A DNA stretch of 5,370 bases from JACCRE01 sp049790855. Its GTDB lineage: Bacteria; Planctomycetota; Planctomycetia; Planctomycetales; Planctomycetaceae. Below the pieces are notes generated by a model. The model was given only the letters and a program-made list of their open reading frames with translations. It ran no database searches and was not told the DNA's origin. The stretch's first letter is position 1. Each line of letters begins with the position of its first letter. The DNA is taken from the NCBI GenBank assembly GCA_049790855.1, contig JBAQZJ010000389.1, positions 1 to 5,370 of the forward strand. Direction: 5' to 3'. A program made the translations under genes and the position numbers. This document shows, piece after piece, positions 1-4,862 of the stretch.

Positions 1-48
1 CACCCAGAACTCGACCTGCCGCTCCCGCTTCCTGCGTCCCAAGCCCAT
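1..48 (-). CDS. Transposase, N-terminal fragment (16 codons, cut by window edge)
   Basis: An ATG at 48-46 opens a frame running off the left edge: MGLGRRKRERQVEFWV. A GGAG Shine-Dalgarno (plus-strand positions 54-57) sits 5 bases upstream, the best ribosome site in the window. The short basic G-L-G-R-R-K-R-E-R-Q start followed by a hydrophobic/aromatic turn is like the N-termini of IS1182-family (DUF772-containing) transposases, and the IS-end motif 73 bases upstream agrees. The catalytic DDE core is not in the window, so function and integrity cannot be judged. The stop of the truncated comM-like frame lies immediately before this Shine-Dalgarno, so translation reading out of that gene could in principle reach the transposase start. 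Confidence 0.6.
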   Translation of the reverse strand, partial: MGLGRRKRERQVEFWV

Positions 49-53
49 AGCTT

Positions 54-57
54 CTCC
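54..57 (-). promoter_or_regulatory. Shine-Dalgarno of the transposase
   Basis: GGAG on the minus strand with a 5-base spacer (AAGCT) to the ATG at 48. It directly follows the TGA (58-60) of the truncated comM-like frame, giving a TGA-GGAG-AAGCT-ATG arrangement that would allow translational coupling. Confidence 0.65.
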
Positions 58-591
58 TCAGACCATCCCCACGACCAACCGCCGGAACATAGCGCCGGGG
101 ATGCCGTTTTTCAACAGGCTGCTAGCGTTATAGGCCACCGACAATACGCCCGGCACTCGCCGAACTTCACCATGCAAGCCAAGCTCACCCATCAAGATAT
201 AGTCACCCTCAAGATGCTCAGGCAGGTCAGGTAACATACCTGCTGCTTGTAGGAGAATGAGGGCTAGCGGAAGGTCGAGATGGGTTCCCTGTTTGGGAAG
301 ATCTGCGGGTGCCAGATTCACAAGAATCTGCACTTGCGGAGATGGAATGCCTAACTTTGCGAAAGCGCCTTGGATTCGATTTCGTGCCTCGGTGATAGCC
401 CCCCTTGCCATCCCTGAAATCGTGAACGCATCGCTCCAAGGAATCGGTTCGTCAAATACCTCCATTGCTCTCGCTTGGATTTCGACGATGTAACCATCAA
501 GCCCAAACACCATGCCGCCATTGAGTGTGTGATCACGGCGCAGAAGCTCATTGAGATCGCGAGGCTTCCGAGGTGCGATAATCGATTGCAT
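58..591 (-). pseudogene. YifB/ComM-like Mg-chelatase-family protein, truncated by an IS
   Basis: The 177-codon frame matches the N-terminal domain (ChlI/Mg-chelatase-like fold) of YifB/ComM proteins. Visible signatures are the VFGLDGYIVEI start (residues 28-38), the SGMARGAITEARNRI helix (59-73), the hallmark NLAPADLPK (92-100), LDLPLALILL (105-114) and GELGLHGEVRRVPGVL (135-150). ComM is a hexameric AAA+ helicase that promotes branch migration during natural transformation, and family members are roughly 500 residues long. Here similarity ends at about residue 156. The last ~20 residues are read from the insertion-sequence end, and the AAA+ core with Walker motifs and the C-terminal domain are absent. 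The start at 591 is supported by GGAG at 597-600, 5 bases upstream; residues 1-26 extend beyond the usual family start (an alternative is Met27). GC content by eye is clearly lower than in the rest of the window, hinting at a different origin. Activity as a helicase is implausible; whether the stub is made is unknown. Confidence 0.8.
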
Positions 592-596
592 TTTGG

Positions 597-600
597 CTCC
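597..600 (-). promoter_or_regulatory. Shine-Dalgarno of the comM-like gene
   Basis: GGAG on the minus strand, 5 bases before the ATG at 591. It decides for this start over the internal Met27, which would begin at the usual family N-terminus. Confidence 0.6.
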
Positions 601-641
601 GACGGCGGATGGTCAGCGAGTCGCAGTTTGACGAGTTCTCG

Positions 642-670
642 ATTAGAGCCACCTGAACAAGTGATTTCAA
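642..670 (-). promoter_or_regulatory. Near-consensus sigma70 promoter of the comM-like gene
   Basis: On the minus strand, TTGAAA (665-670; 5 of 6 with TTGACA) is followed after exactly 17 bases by TCTAAT (642-647; 5 of 6 with TATAAT). Transcription would start near 635 and leave a leader of about 45 bases before the ATG at 591, with the Shine-Dalgarno well placed. The pair is the best promoter match I found in the window and points at the truncated comM-like gene. Confidence 0.6.
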
Positions 671-687
671 CGCACTTTCCGAAGCTG

Positions 688-700
688 TTGGCGTCGCCAA
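688..700. promoter_or_regulatory. 13-bp palindrome in divergent spacer, possible operator
   Basis: TTGGCG-T-CGCCAA is a perfect inverted repeat around one central base. It lies 17 bases upstream of the -35 of the minus-strand promoter and about 98 bases upstream of the yqgE-like start, where a regulator of either gene could bind. The symmetry is seen directly; a role as an operator is inference. The rest of the 592-797 spacer shows no gene. Confidence 0.3.
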
Positions 701-728
701 ACTGCTACCATCGGTCGAAGCCCGTCTT

Positions 729-734
729 TACAAT
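729..734 (+). promoter_or_regulatory. Possible -10 element for the yqgE-like gene (weak)
   Basis: TACAAT matches the -10 consensus at 5 of 6 positions and lies 63 bases before the ATG at 798. No convincing -35 is found at 16-18 bases upstream (the best is CTACCA at 705-710), so this is only a candidate. Confidence 0.25.
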
Positions 735-797
735 CGATGAAGCGTCGGCCCCGTTTGTCGGCGGATCACTTCTCTCTTACCGTCGCACCGCGCCGTC

Positions 798-1355
798 ATG
801 GCGAAGATCCTTCGCGGCCGCTATCTGCTGGCCGGCCGGAAATTGCGAGACTCGAACTTCTTCCGGGCCGTCGTGCTCATCGTTGAGCACAACGAAACCG
901 GTTCGATGGGACTCGTGCTGAACCGCCCGACCGAGGTCGAAGTTCGCACCGCGCTCGCCGGGCACTTCGAATTGCCCGAGGCGGACGATCCGGTCTACTT
1001 CGGCGGACCGGTCGAGCCGAACGCCCTGTTCCTGCTGCACGACGCGGCCGAGCAGTCGGGTGGTGAACTGCCGGTGCTGCCCGGCTTGTTCGTCGGAGCG
1101 AACGCCGAGGTCTTCGAGAAGATCGTCACGACCGCCGCCGCAACCGGCGCGAAGTACAAGGTCTTCGCCGGTTGTGCGGGTTGGGGGCCGGGGCAGCTCG
1201 AAGGCGAACTGTCGCGCGGCGACTGGCTCACCGCCGCCGCCGACCCCGATGCCGTCTTCCATGCCGACCCGTACGACCAATGGGAAGGCCTGATCGACGA
1301 AGTCGACCGGCACCCCCTTTTCCCGGAGAGCCGCGGCGACCCGAGAATGAACTGA
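798..1355 (+). CDS. yqgE: YqgE/AlgH family protein (UPF0301/DUF179)
   Basis: A 185-residue protein, close to the usual family length (E. coli YqgE is about 187). The family pattern is present throughout: the SNFFRAVVLIVEH segment (19-31), GSMGLVLNRP (35-44), VYFGGPVEPN (66-75), LFVGAN (97-102) and the C-terminal FAGCAGWGPGQLEGEL block (123-138) followed by GDWL. No signal peptide or membrane segment is seen, so it is cytoplasmic. The family is widespread but its biochemical role is not settled; the AlgH name comes from an alginate regulation phenotype in Pseudomonas, and that role should not be assumed here. There is no Shine-Dalgarno before the ATG, but the family alignment starts at this methionine. 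The aldose-epimerase gene follows after 24 bases, suggesting co-transcription. Family assignment is firm; function is unknown. Confidence 0.93.
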   Translation: MAKILRGRYLLAGRKLRDSNFFRAVVLIVEHNETGSMGLVLNRPTEVEVRTALAGHFELPEADDPVYFGGPVEPNALFLLHDAAEQSGGELPVLPGLFVGANAEVFEKIVTTAAATGAKYKVFAGCAGWGPGQLEGELSRGDWLTAAADPDAVFHADPYDQWEGLIDEVDRHPLFPESRGDPRMN

Positions 1356-1379
1356 TTTGTCCACAACATCGTTTAGCCG

Positions 1380-2363
1380 ATGACTCGATGGCGAGGTCTC
1401 ACGGTGCATCTGACCATTCAAGACTCCGAAAGCGGTTCGACCGCCTCGATCGCCGCCGAGTTCGGGTTCAATTGTTACGAATTCGTCGCGGCCTTCCGCG
1501 GCAGGCGGGTCGACGTGCTCGCTGCCCAGACGCAGTTCATCGAACGCGGCGAGAAACCGAGCTGGAGCGGGATTCCGGTCCTGTTTCCGTTTCCAAACCG
1601 CATCAAAGGCGGACGCTTCACCTGGGACGGCCGCGAATACGTGCTGCCGCCCGAAAAGGTGAGCCACGCCGGCGAGAATGCGATTCACGGCTTCTGTCTC
1701 GACCGGCCCTGGCGCGTGACGCAGCAGTCGGCCAGCGCCGTCACCGGCGAGTTCCGACTGTCGCAGGACGCACCCGACCGGCGCGACTTCTGGCCCGCCG
1801 ATTTTCTGATCTCCGTGCGCTACGAGGTGCTCGGCCCCGCGCTGCGCTGCGACGTTCGCGTGACGAATCCCGATCGCGTCCCGCTGCCGTTCGGCTTTGG
1901 CACGCATCCGTACTTCAAGCTGCCGCTGACTGCGGAGACCCGGTTCGACGATTGCCTCGTTCAGGCACCGGTGTCGCAGCGATACGAGCTGATCGACGGT
2001 CTGCCGACCGGACGCAGCGTGCCGGTCGATGAAGCGACCGATCTCCGCGACGGGCTGGAACTGGGCGGCATCCGGCTTGACGATGTTTACCATGGAGTGA
2101 GCTATCAACAACACGGCCTGGTGACGCGGGTCGTCGATCCGCAGGCGGGGCTGGAGGTCGTGCAGATTTGCGACCGCAGCTTCCGCGAACTGGTCGTGTT
2201 CACGCCGCCCTGGATGCCGGCGGTCTGCATCGAACCGTACACCTGCGTGACGGACGCGATCCATCTTCAGGAGCAAGGCTTCGACGCCGGCCTGCGCGTG
2301 CTACAGCCCGATGAAGAGTTCCGCACCTGGTTCGAGCTGCGCGCCGGCCCCGTGGTGGCGTAG
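1380..2363 (+). CDS. Aldose 1-epimerase family protein (GalM-like mutarotase)
   Basis: A 327-residue cytoplasmic protein of the galactose mutarotase-like beta-sandwich fold, which interconverts the alpha and beta anomers of hexoses such as glucose or galactose. Expected active-site positions are all present: Arg74 in PVLFPFPNRI (66-75), His103 in the IHGF motif (102-105), His176 in GFGTHPYF (172-179; the proposed acid), Asp235 in LDDVY (233-237), and Glu285 in CIEPYT (283-288; the proposed base). Length fits the family (about 300-350). No export signal is seen. It starts 24 bases after the yqgE-like stop and probably shares its transcript. No Shine-Dalgarno is clear; a GTG at 1404 (Val9) is an alternative start that would remove an atypical MTRWRGLT leader. 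Exact substrate is uncertain: the family includes glucose-6-phosphate epimerases and uncharacterised members, and no galactose operon surrounds it. Confidence 0.9.
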   Translation: MTRWRGLTVHLTIQDSESGSTASIAAEFGFNCYEFVAAFRGRRVDVLAAQTQFIERGEKPSWSGIPVLFPFPNRIKGGRFTWDGREYVLPPEKVSHAGENAIHGFCLDRPWRVTQQSASAVTGEFRLSQDAPDRRDFWPADFLISVRYEVLGPALRCDVRVTNPDRVPLPFGFGTHPYFKLPLTAETRFDDCLVQAPVSQRYELIDGLPTGRSVPVDEATDLRDGLELGGIRLDDVYHGVSYQQHGLVTRVVDPQAGLEVVQICDRSFRELVVFTPPWMPAVCIEPYTCVTDAIHLQEQGFDAGLRVLQPDEEFRTWFELRAGPVVA

Positions 2364-2387
2364 AGACGAGAGAAGCCGTCCGGCGAG

Positions 2388-2407
2388 CGGCAGGCGTCAG
2401 CCTGCCG
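2388..2407. repeat. REP-like hairpin between the epimerase and membrane-protein genes
   Basis: CGGCAGGC (2388-2395), a GTCA loop, and GCCTGCCG (2400-2407) form a perfect 8-bp stem. It begins 24 bases after the epimerase stop. There is no T-tract after it, so it is not a classical terminator. The form, a GC stem with a GTCA-type loop, resembles dispersed REP-type palindromes that I associate with planctomycete intergenic regions; that is inference, since only one copy is in the window. It may stabilise the 3' end of the yqgE-epimerase transcript. Confidence 0.5.
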
Positions 2408-2447
2408 GTGCGTCGTGAATTCCTCCCGCGCGAACCGCGACTCCAAC

Positions 2448-2870
2448 ATGGTCGATCATCCGTCGATTCTCGGAACGGAGACCGAACAGCAGCGGCGTCA
2501 CCGATCGCGGCGGGCGCTGCTGGTCGCCGCCGCGGTGATCGTCGGCATCTTTCTTCTTTCAGCCGTCGCACCGACCGTCTGGGCGGTTCGCACCTGGATC
2601 GAGATCCGCCGTCTCGATCGTGGTTTCGCGCAGATCGAACGCGGCATGACGATCGAAGAGGTCTATGCGATCATGCAGAACGTCGCGATCGGCGATCCGC
2701 AGACGACACCTCATAACGGCGCCTGGTGGATGGACAAGCCGCTTCCCGCGGCCGAAACCAGCCGAATCAAGACCACCCATACCTGGCGGCCTGTTCTTCT
2801 CCCGTTTCTGCGGTACGAAATCACCTACGACGCCGCCGACCGGGTCGTCGGAAAACGGCGTTATGACTGA
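2448..2870 (+). CDS. Small single-pass membrane protein with BamE/SmpA-like domain
   Basis: A 140-residue protein from the ATG at 2448; a GTG at 2415 would add 11 residues but lies just after the hairpin and has no ribosome site. A polar, Arg-rich N-terminus (about 1-21) precedes one hydrophobic segment (about 22-47, RALLVAAAVIVG to TVWAV), then a roughly 90-residue outer domain. That domain has a pattern like the SmpA/OmlA/BamE fold: QIERGMTIEEVYAIMQ (62-77), a Gly-Asp-Pro, a Trp pair (WW), and a late strand ending YEITYDAADRVVGKRRY. In BamE proteins the I-x-x-GMT-x-x-EV helix pair has the same look, but those are lipoproteins; here a membrane anchor replaces the lipobox. I do not recognise the specific protein. 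The arginines before the segment predict the N-terminus inside and the domain outside. It converges on the Sde182-like gene. Confidence 0.7.
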   Translation: MVDHPSILGTETEQQRRHRSRRALLVAAAVIVGIFLLSAVAPTVWAVRTWIEIRRLDRGFAQIERGMTIEEVYAIMQNVAIGDPQTTPHNGAWWMDKPLPAAETSRIKTTHTWRPVLLPFLRYEITYDAADRVVGKRRYD

Positions 2871-2887
2871 CTGAGAGTCTGCCCGGA
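2871..2887 (+). repeat. Copy A of a 17-nt border repeat
   Basis: CTGAGAGTCTGCCCGGA matches CCGAGAGTCTGTCCGGA at 4326-4342 at 15 of 17 positions, in direct orientation. The two copies sit just outside the two ends of the Sde182-like gene. Copy A overlaps the left arm of the 2875-2894 hairpin. Confidence 0.5.
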
Positions 2888-2894
2888 CAGACTC
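2875..2894. terminator. Hairpin after the membrane-protein gene (first of a convergent pair)
   Basis: GAGTCTG (2875-2881), loop CCCGGA, CAGACTC (2888-2894): a perfect 7-bp stem starting 4 bases after the stop at 2870. No T-tract follows on either strand, so it is not a classical intrinsic terminator. Its left arm is part of a sequence repeated at 4326-4342. Placement between convergent genes favours a role in ending both transcripts. Confidence 0.45.
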
Positions 2895-2904
2895 GGAGTG
2901 AATC

Positions 2905-2924
2905 TCGAGCCGATTCCGGCTCGA
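2905..2924. terminator. Second convergent hairpin, near the end of the Sde182-like gene
   Basis: TCGAGCCG (2905-2912), loop ATTC, CGGCTCGA (2917-2924): a perfect 8-bp stem ending 6 bases from the stop of the minus-strand gene (2931-2933). No T-tract. It is probably the 3' structure of the minus-strand transcript, and with the preceding hairpin it fills the 60-base convergent spacer. Confidence 0.5.
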
Positions 2925-2930
2925 CGACGT

Positions 2931-4298
2931 TCAGCGCGGCTTGTCCGCCGCCTCGATCACCACCCGCCGGAACGCCGTCAGCGGCGGCTGGCCGTCGTCG
3001 GTGACTTCGAGCAGGACGTGGATCGTCTTGTCCGCGGCGGCGTCGGGAACGCGGACCTCGGCGACCTCTGGTTTTTCGTTCAACACGGTGACGTCGCCGC
3101 GATAGGTGCCGGCTTCGGGATAGATCCGCCAGACGTACGTCAGCCGGTCGCCGTCGGGGTCGGCTGAGCCGCTTGCGATCAGCGGGACCGCCTCGCCCGG
3201 CTTCGCCTTGCGATGAAGGGCGTTCCGCGTCGCGTCGCCGTCGATGACGGCCCGCGGCCGGTGGTTCACCTCGTCGGGAGCCGCGACGCACCAGTCCATC
3301 CGCGCCTGGAACTCGTTCTGAAAGTACGGTCGCCAGCGGGCGACGGTCATCCGGGCCGAGGTCTCGCCGTCGGCGGTGTCTTGAGCGTCGCGGTAGAACC
3401 GTCCGTCGCCGGTCGGTTCGAAACGTCCGCCCCAGCCGCCCCATTCGGGGTGCGTCGGGTCGTTCAACCCGCGTGGTAGGAAATAGAACCAGCTCGGCGT
3501 GTCGCCTTCCTTGAGCACGCCGTGCGGGTTTGGCGCGGTCCAGGTTCGCGTCGGGTAGAGCGCCCCGAGCGGACCGTGATTCGTGCGAACATGCTCATCG
3601 ATCCAGTCGCGCGAGGTGAGCGATTCGTCGCCGTCGAGGTACATGCCGCGATAGGCGCCAATCCGCTTGTCCTTGCCCTTCGGCGCCTTGGCGAGGATGT
3701 AAAACAGGCCGGGAAACTCGTCGAGCATCCAGGCGGCGATGCCGTCCTGATCGGAAATGTCGTACACTCGCAACCGGGCGACGAACTCTTTCAAGCCGTC
3801 CTCGCCGCGATCGGCGCGAACCCGCCAGAGTGCTTGTGCGAGGTCGGTCTGGCCGCCCCAGATCGCGATGTTCACCGGTCGCAGATCGTCGCGGTCCACG
3901 ATTTCGATGATCCGTCGCGAGGCGGGCGTGTCGTGGCCTTCGCCAACGTGCTCGCGACCTCGCCGGGGATTTCCGGGGACGATCACGTCCCGCAGCTCCG
4001 CCGCGGTCGGATAACCCTCGGCGTGCGACGCGAGATGGGCCTGCACCTCGTCGTAGGCATCGACGACCTGTCGAATCAGATCGGGGCGGACGACGGTTTC
4101 TTTCAACTCGCCGGGCGTGCCGGACGCGCTGGCGACCAGCGCTTCGATCTCGAACTCGTTCGCGTAAAGCATCAGCCGGATCAGGCTCTGCGTGTCGTCT
4201 GGATCGCCGCCGACGTCGGTCGTCACGACCAGCCGCGGCCGTTCGCCGGTCGACAGCGTTCCGGACAGAATGAGCAGCAAGAGCAGCGTCGATCGCAT
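2931..4298 (-). CDS. Secreted Sde182/DUF1593 nucleoside-hydrolase-like protein
   Basis: A 455-residue exported protein of the DUF1593 family (PF07632, named after Saccharophagus Sde182, a cellulose-binding protein with a nucleoside-hydrolase-like domain). Residues 1-16 (MRSTLLLLLILSGTLS) look like a signal peptide, although the cleavage site is unclear and no lipobox is present. The main domain (about 20-340) opens with RLVVTTDVGGDPDDTQSLIR (22-41). Its Asp28, Asp32, Asp34 and Asp35 resemble the calcium-binding DxDxxxDD of inosine-uridine nucleoside hydrolases. Further family blocks are IWGGQTDLAQAL (146-157) and EWGGWGGRFEP (285-295). A C-terminal Ig-like domain (about 346-455) carries SADPDGDRLTYVWRIYPEAGTY (378-399). 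The start at 4298 is preferred over the GTG at 4355 because it begins the signal peptide and has GGAAAG upstream. It probably acts outside the cytoplasmic membrane; substrate is unknown. The PIN gene lies 69 bases upstream on the same strand. Confidence 0.88.
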   Translation of the reverse strand: MRSTLLLLLILSGTLSTGERPRLVVTTDVGGDPDDTQSLIRLMLYANEFEIEALVASASGTPGELKETVVRPDLIRQVVDAYDEVQAHLASHAEGYPTAAELRDVIVPGNPRRGREHVGEGHDTPASRRIIEIVDRDDLRPVNIAIWGGQTDLAQALWRVRADRGEDGLKEFVARLRVYDISDQDGIAAWMLDEFPGLFYILAKAPKGKDKRIGAYRGMYLDGDESLTSRDWIDEHVRTNHGPLGALYPTRTWTAPNPHGVLKEGDTPSWFYFLPRGLNDPTHPEWGGWGGRFEPTGDGRFYRDAQDTADGETSARMTVARWRPYFQNEFQARMDWCVAAPDEVNHRPRAVIDGDATRNALHRKAKPGEAVPLIASGSADPDGDRLTYVWRIYPEAGTYRGDVTVLNEKPEVAEVRVPDAAADKTIHVLLEVTDDGQPPLTAFRRVVIEAADKPR

Positions 4299-4325
4299 GG
4301 CATTCTTTCCAGCACAGAGAGGTCG

Positions 4326-4342
4326 CCGAGAGTCTGTCCGGA
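4326..4342 (+). repeat. Copy B of a 17-nt border repeat, upstream of the Sde182-like gene
   Basis: CCGAGAGTCTGTCCGGA, 15 of 17 identical to 2871-2887. It lies in the 69-base spacer (4299-4367) between the PIN gene and the Sde182-like start. Unlike copy A it cannot form the full hairpin because its right half (ACGTCTGATTC) is degenerate. I see no sigma70 promoter in this spacer, so the gene may rely on transcription from the PIN gene or on an alternative sigma factor. Confidence 0.5.
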
Positions 4343-4367
4343 ACGTCTGATTCACCGCGACGCCGGG

Positions 4368-4862
4368 TCATGCGCCTCCAATCATCCGCAGCGCTTCATC
4401 GGGTCTCAGCACGGGGATGTCGAGCCGGTTGCGAAGGCGGAGCCGTCGCTCGTCGTTTGAAACGATCGCGTCGGCCTTGCCGGCGGCCGCCAGAGCGACG
4501 AACTTGTCGTCGTAAGCTGCACGCGAAGGCTTGTGGTCGCCGCCTGCGATCGTTTCCGCCCGGCCGATCCACGATCGAATCAGGCGTTCGCGGTCGTCCG
4601 ATCGCAAGACTCGCGGGAGGCGTTGCCGATACTCGACGAACACGACCGGATCGACCAGCAGCGTCGCCCGGCCGGCGACGACGGCGTCGAGCACCCGGCG
4701 GCTGGCGGAGTTCGGCGTCCGTGCCGCGACGACGAAGACTTCCGTATCGATCACCAGCCGCACCCGCGCGGGATCGCTCGCGTCCGACGGCTCCTGCGTT
4801 TCGGGCGAGGCAGACCTTTTCCAGAACTTAACGGCACGAGTCCACCATGACGCCTGATCCAT
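4368..4862 (-). CDS. PIN-domain protein (COG1569/PF13470-like putative toxin)
   Basis: A 164-residue protein from the ATG at 4862. The PIN fold, an Mg-dependent RNase fold common in VapC-type toxins, is read from spaced acidic residues: Asp39 in VIDTEVFVVAA (37-47), Glu77 in VDPVVFVEY (70-78), Asp118/Asp119 in YDDKFVALAAAGKADAIV (117-134), and Asp137 in SNDERRLRLR. The A-x-x-GKADAIVSND block and the closing IPVLRPDEAL are typical of the COG1569 subgroup. The first motif is DTE where most members have DTN. Residues 1-36 are an unusual leader with a Trp-rich stretch (WWTRAVKFW); a GTG at 4763 would start right at the PIN domain, and neither start has a good Shine-Dalgarno. From 4862 the gene overlaps the divergent dgkA start by 16 bases. 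No antitoxin-like small gene is adjacent, so it may be an orphan or not a toxin at all. Confidence 0.8.
   Translation of the reverse strand: MDQASWWTRAVKFWKRSASPETQEPSDASDPARVRLVIDTEVFVVAARTPNSASRRVLDAVVAGRATLLVDPVVFVEYRQRLPRVLRSDDRERLIRSWIGRAETIAGGDHKPSRAAYDDKFVALAAAGKADAIVSNDERRLRLRNRLDIPVLRPDEALRMIGGA

Larger units (their letters stand above)
1..121 (-). mobile_element. Left end of an insertion sequence (IS1182-like), continues past window
   Basis: Read on the minus strand from position 121, the sequence begins CAGCCTGTTGAAAAACGGC, which resembles the CTGTTGAAAAA terminal inverted repeats common in IS1182/IS5-type elements. A 73-base leader follows, then a start codon with a good Shine-Dalgarno and a basic N-terminus typical of a transposase. 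The tetranucleotide CTAG (122-125) directly abuts the proposed terminus and could be the target-site copy, but the other end of the element is outside the window, so no duplication can be checked. The exact boundary is uncertain by a few bases. Family assignment is from recognition of the end motif and N-terminus, so it is inference. Confidence 0.62.

Noticed and set aside
1172..2032. 286-codon plus-strand frame, Arg-rich
   Set aside because: Out-of-frame shadow across the end of the yqgE-like gene and the start of the epimerase; extreme Arg content and no motifs.
777..2276. Long (499-codon) open frame on the minus strand
   Set aside because: It lies antisense to the yqgE-like and epimerase genes, both of which carry full family motifs. 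Its translation has no recognisable domain and is the usual shadow of GC-rich codon usage.
4299..4355. GTG start at 4355 for the Sde182-like protein
   Set aside because: It puts 19 polar residues before the signal peptide and covers the border repeat; the ATG at 4298 has GGAAAG upstream and begins directly with the signal sequence.
3522..4460. 312-codon plus-strand frame
   Set aside because: Antisense shadow of the Sde182-like gene, which shows a signal peptide and conserved motifs on the other strand.
4368..4862. Complete toxin-antitoxin module
   Set aside because: No small antitoxin-like gene is found on either side of the PIN gene; the neighbours are dgkA and the Sde182-like gene.
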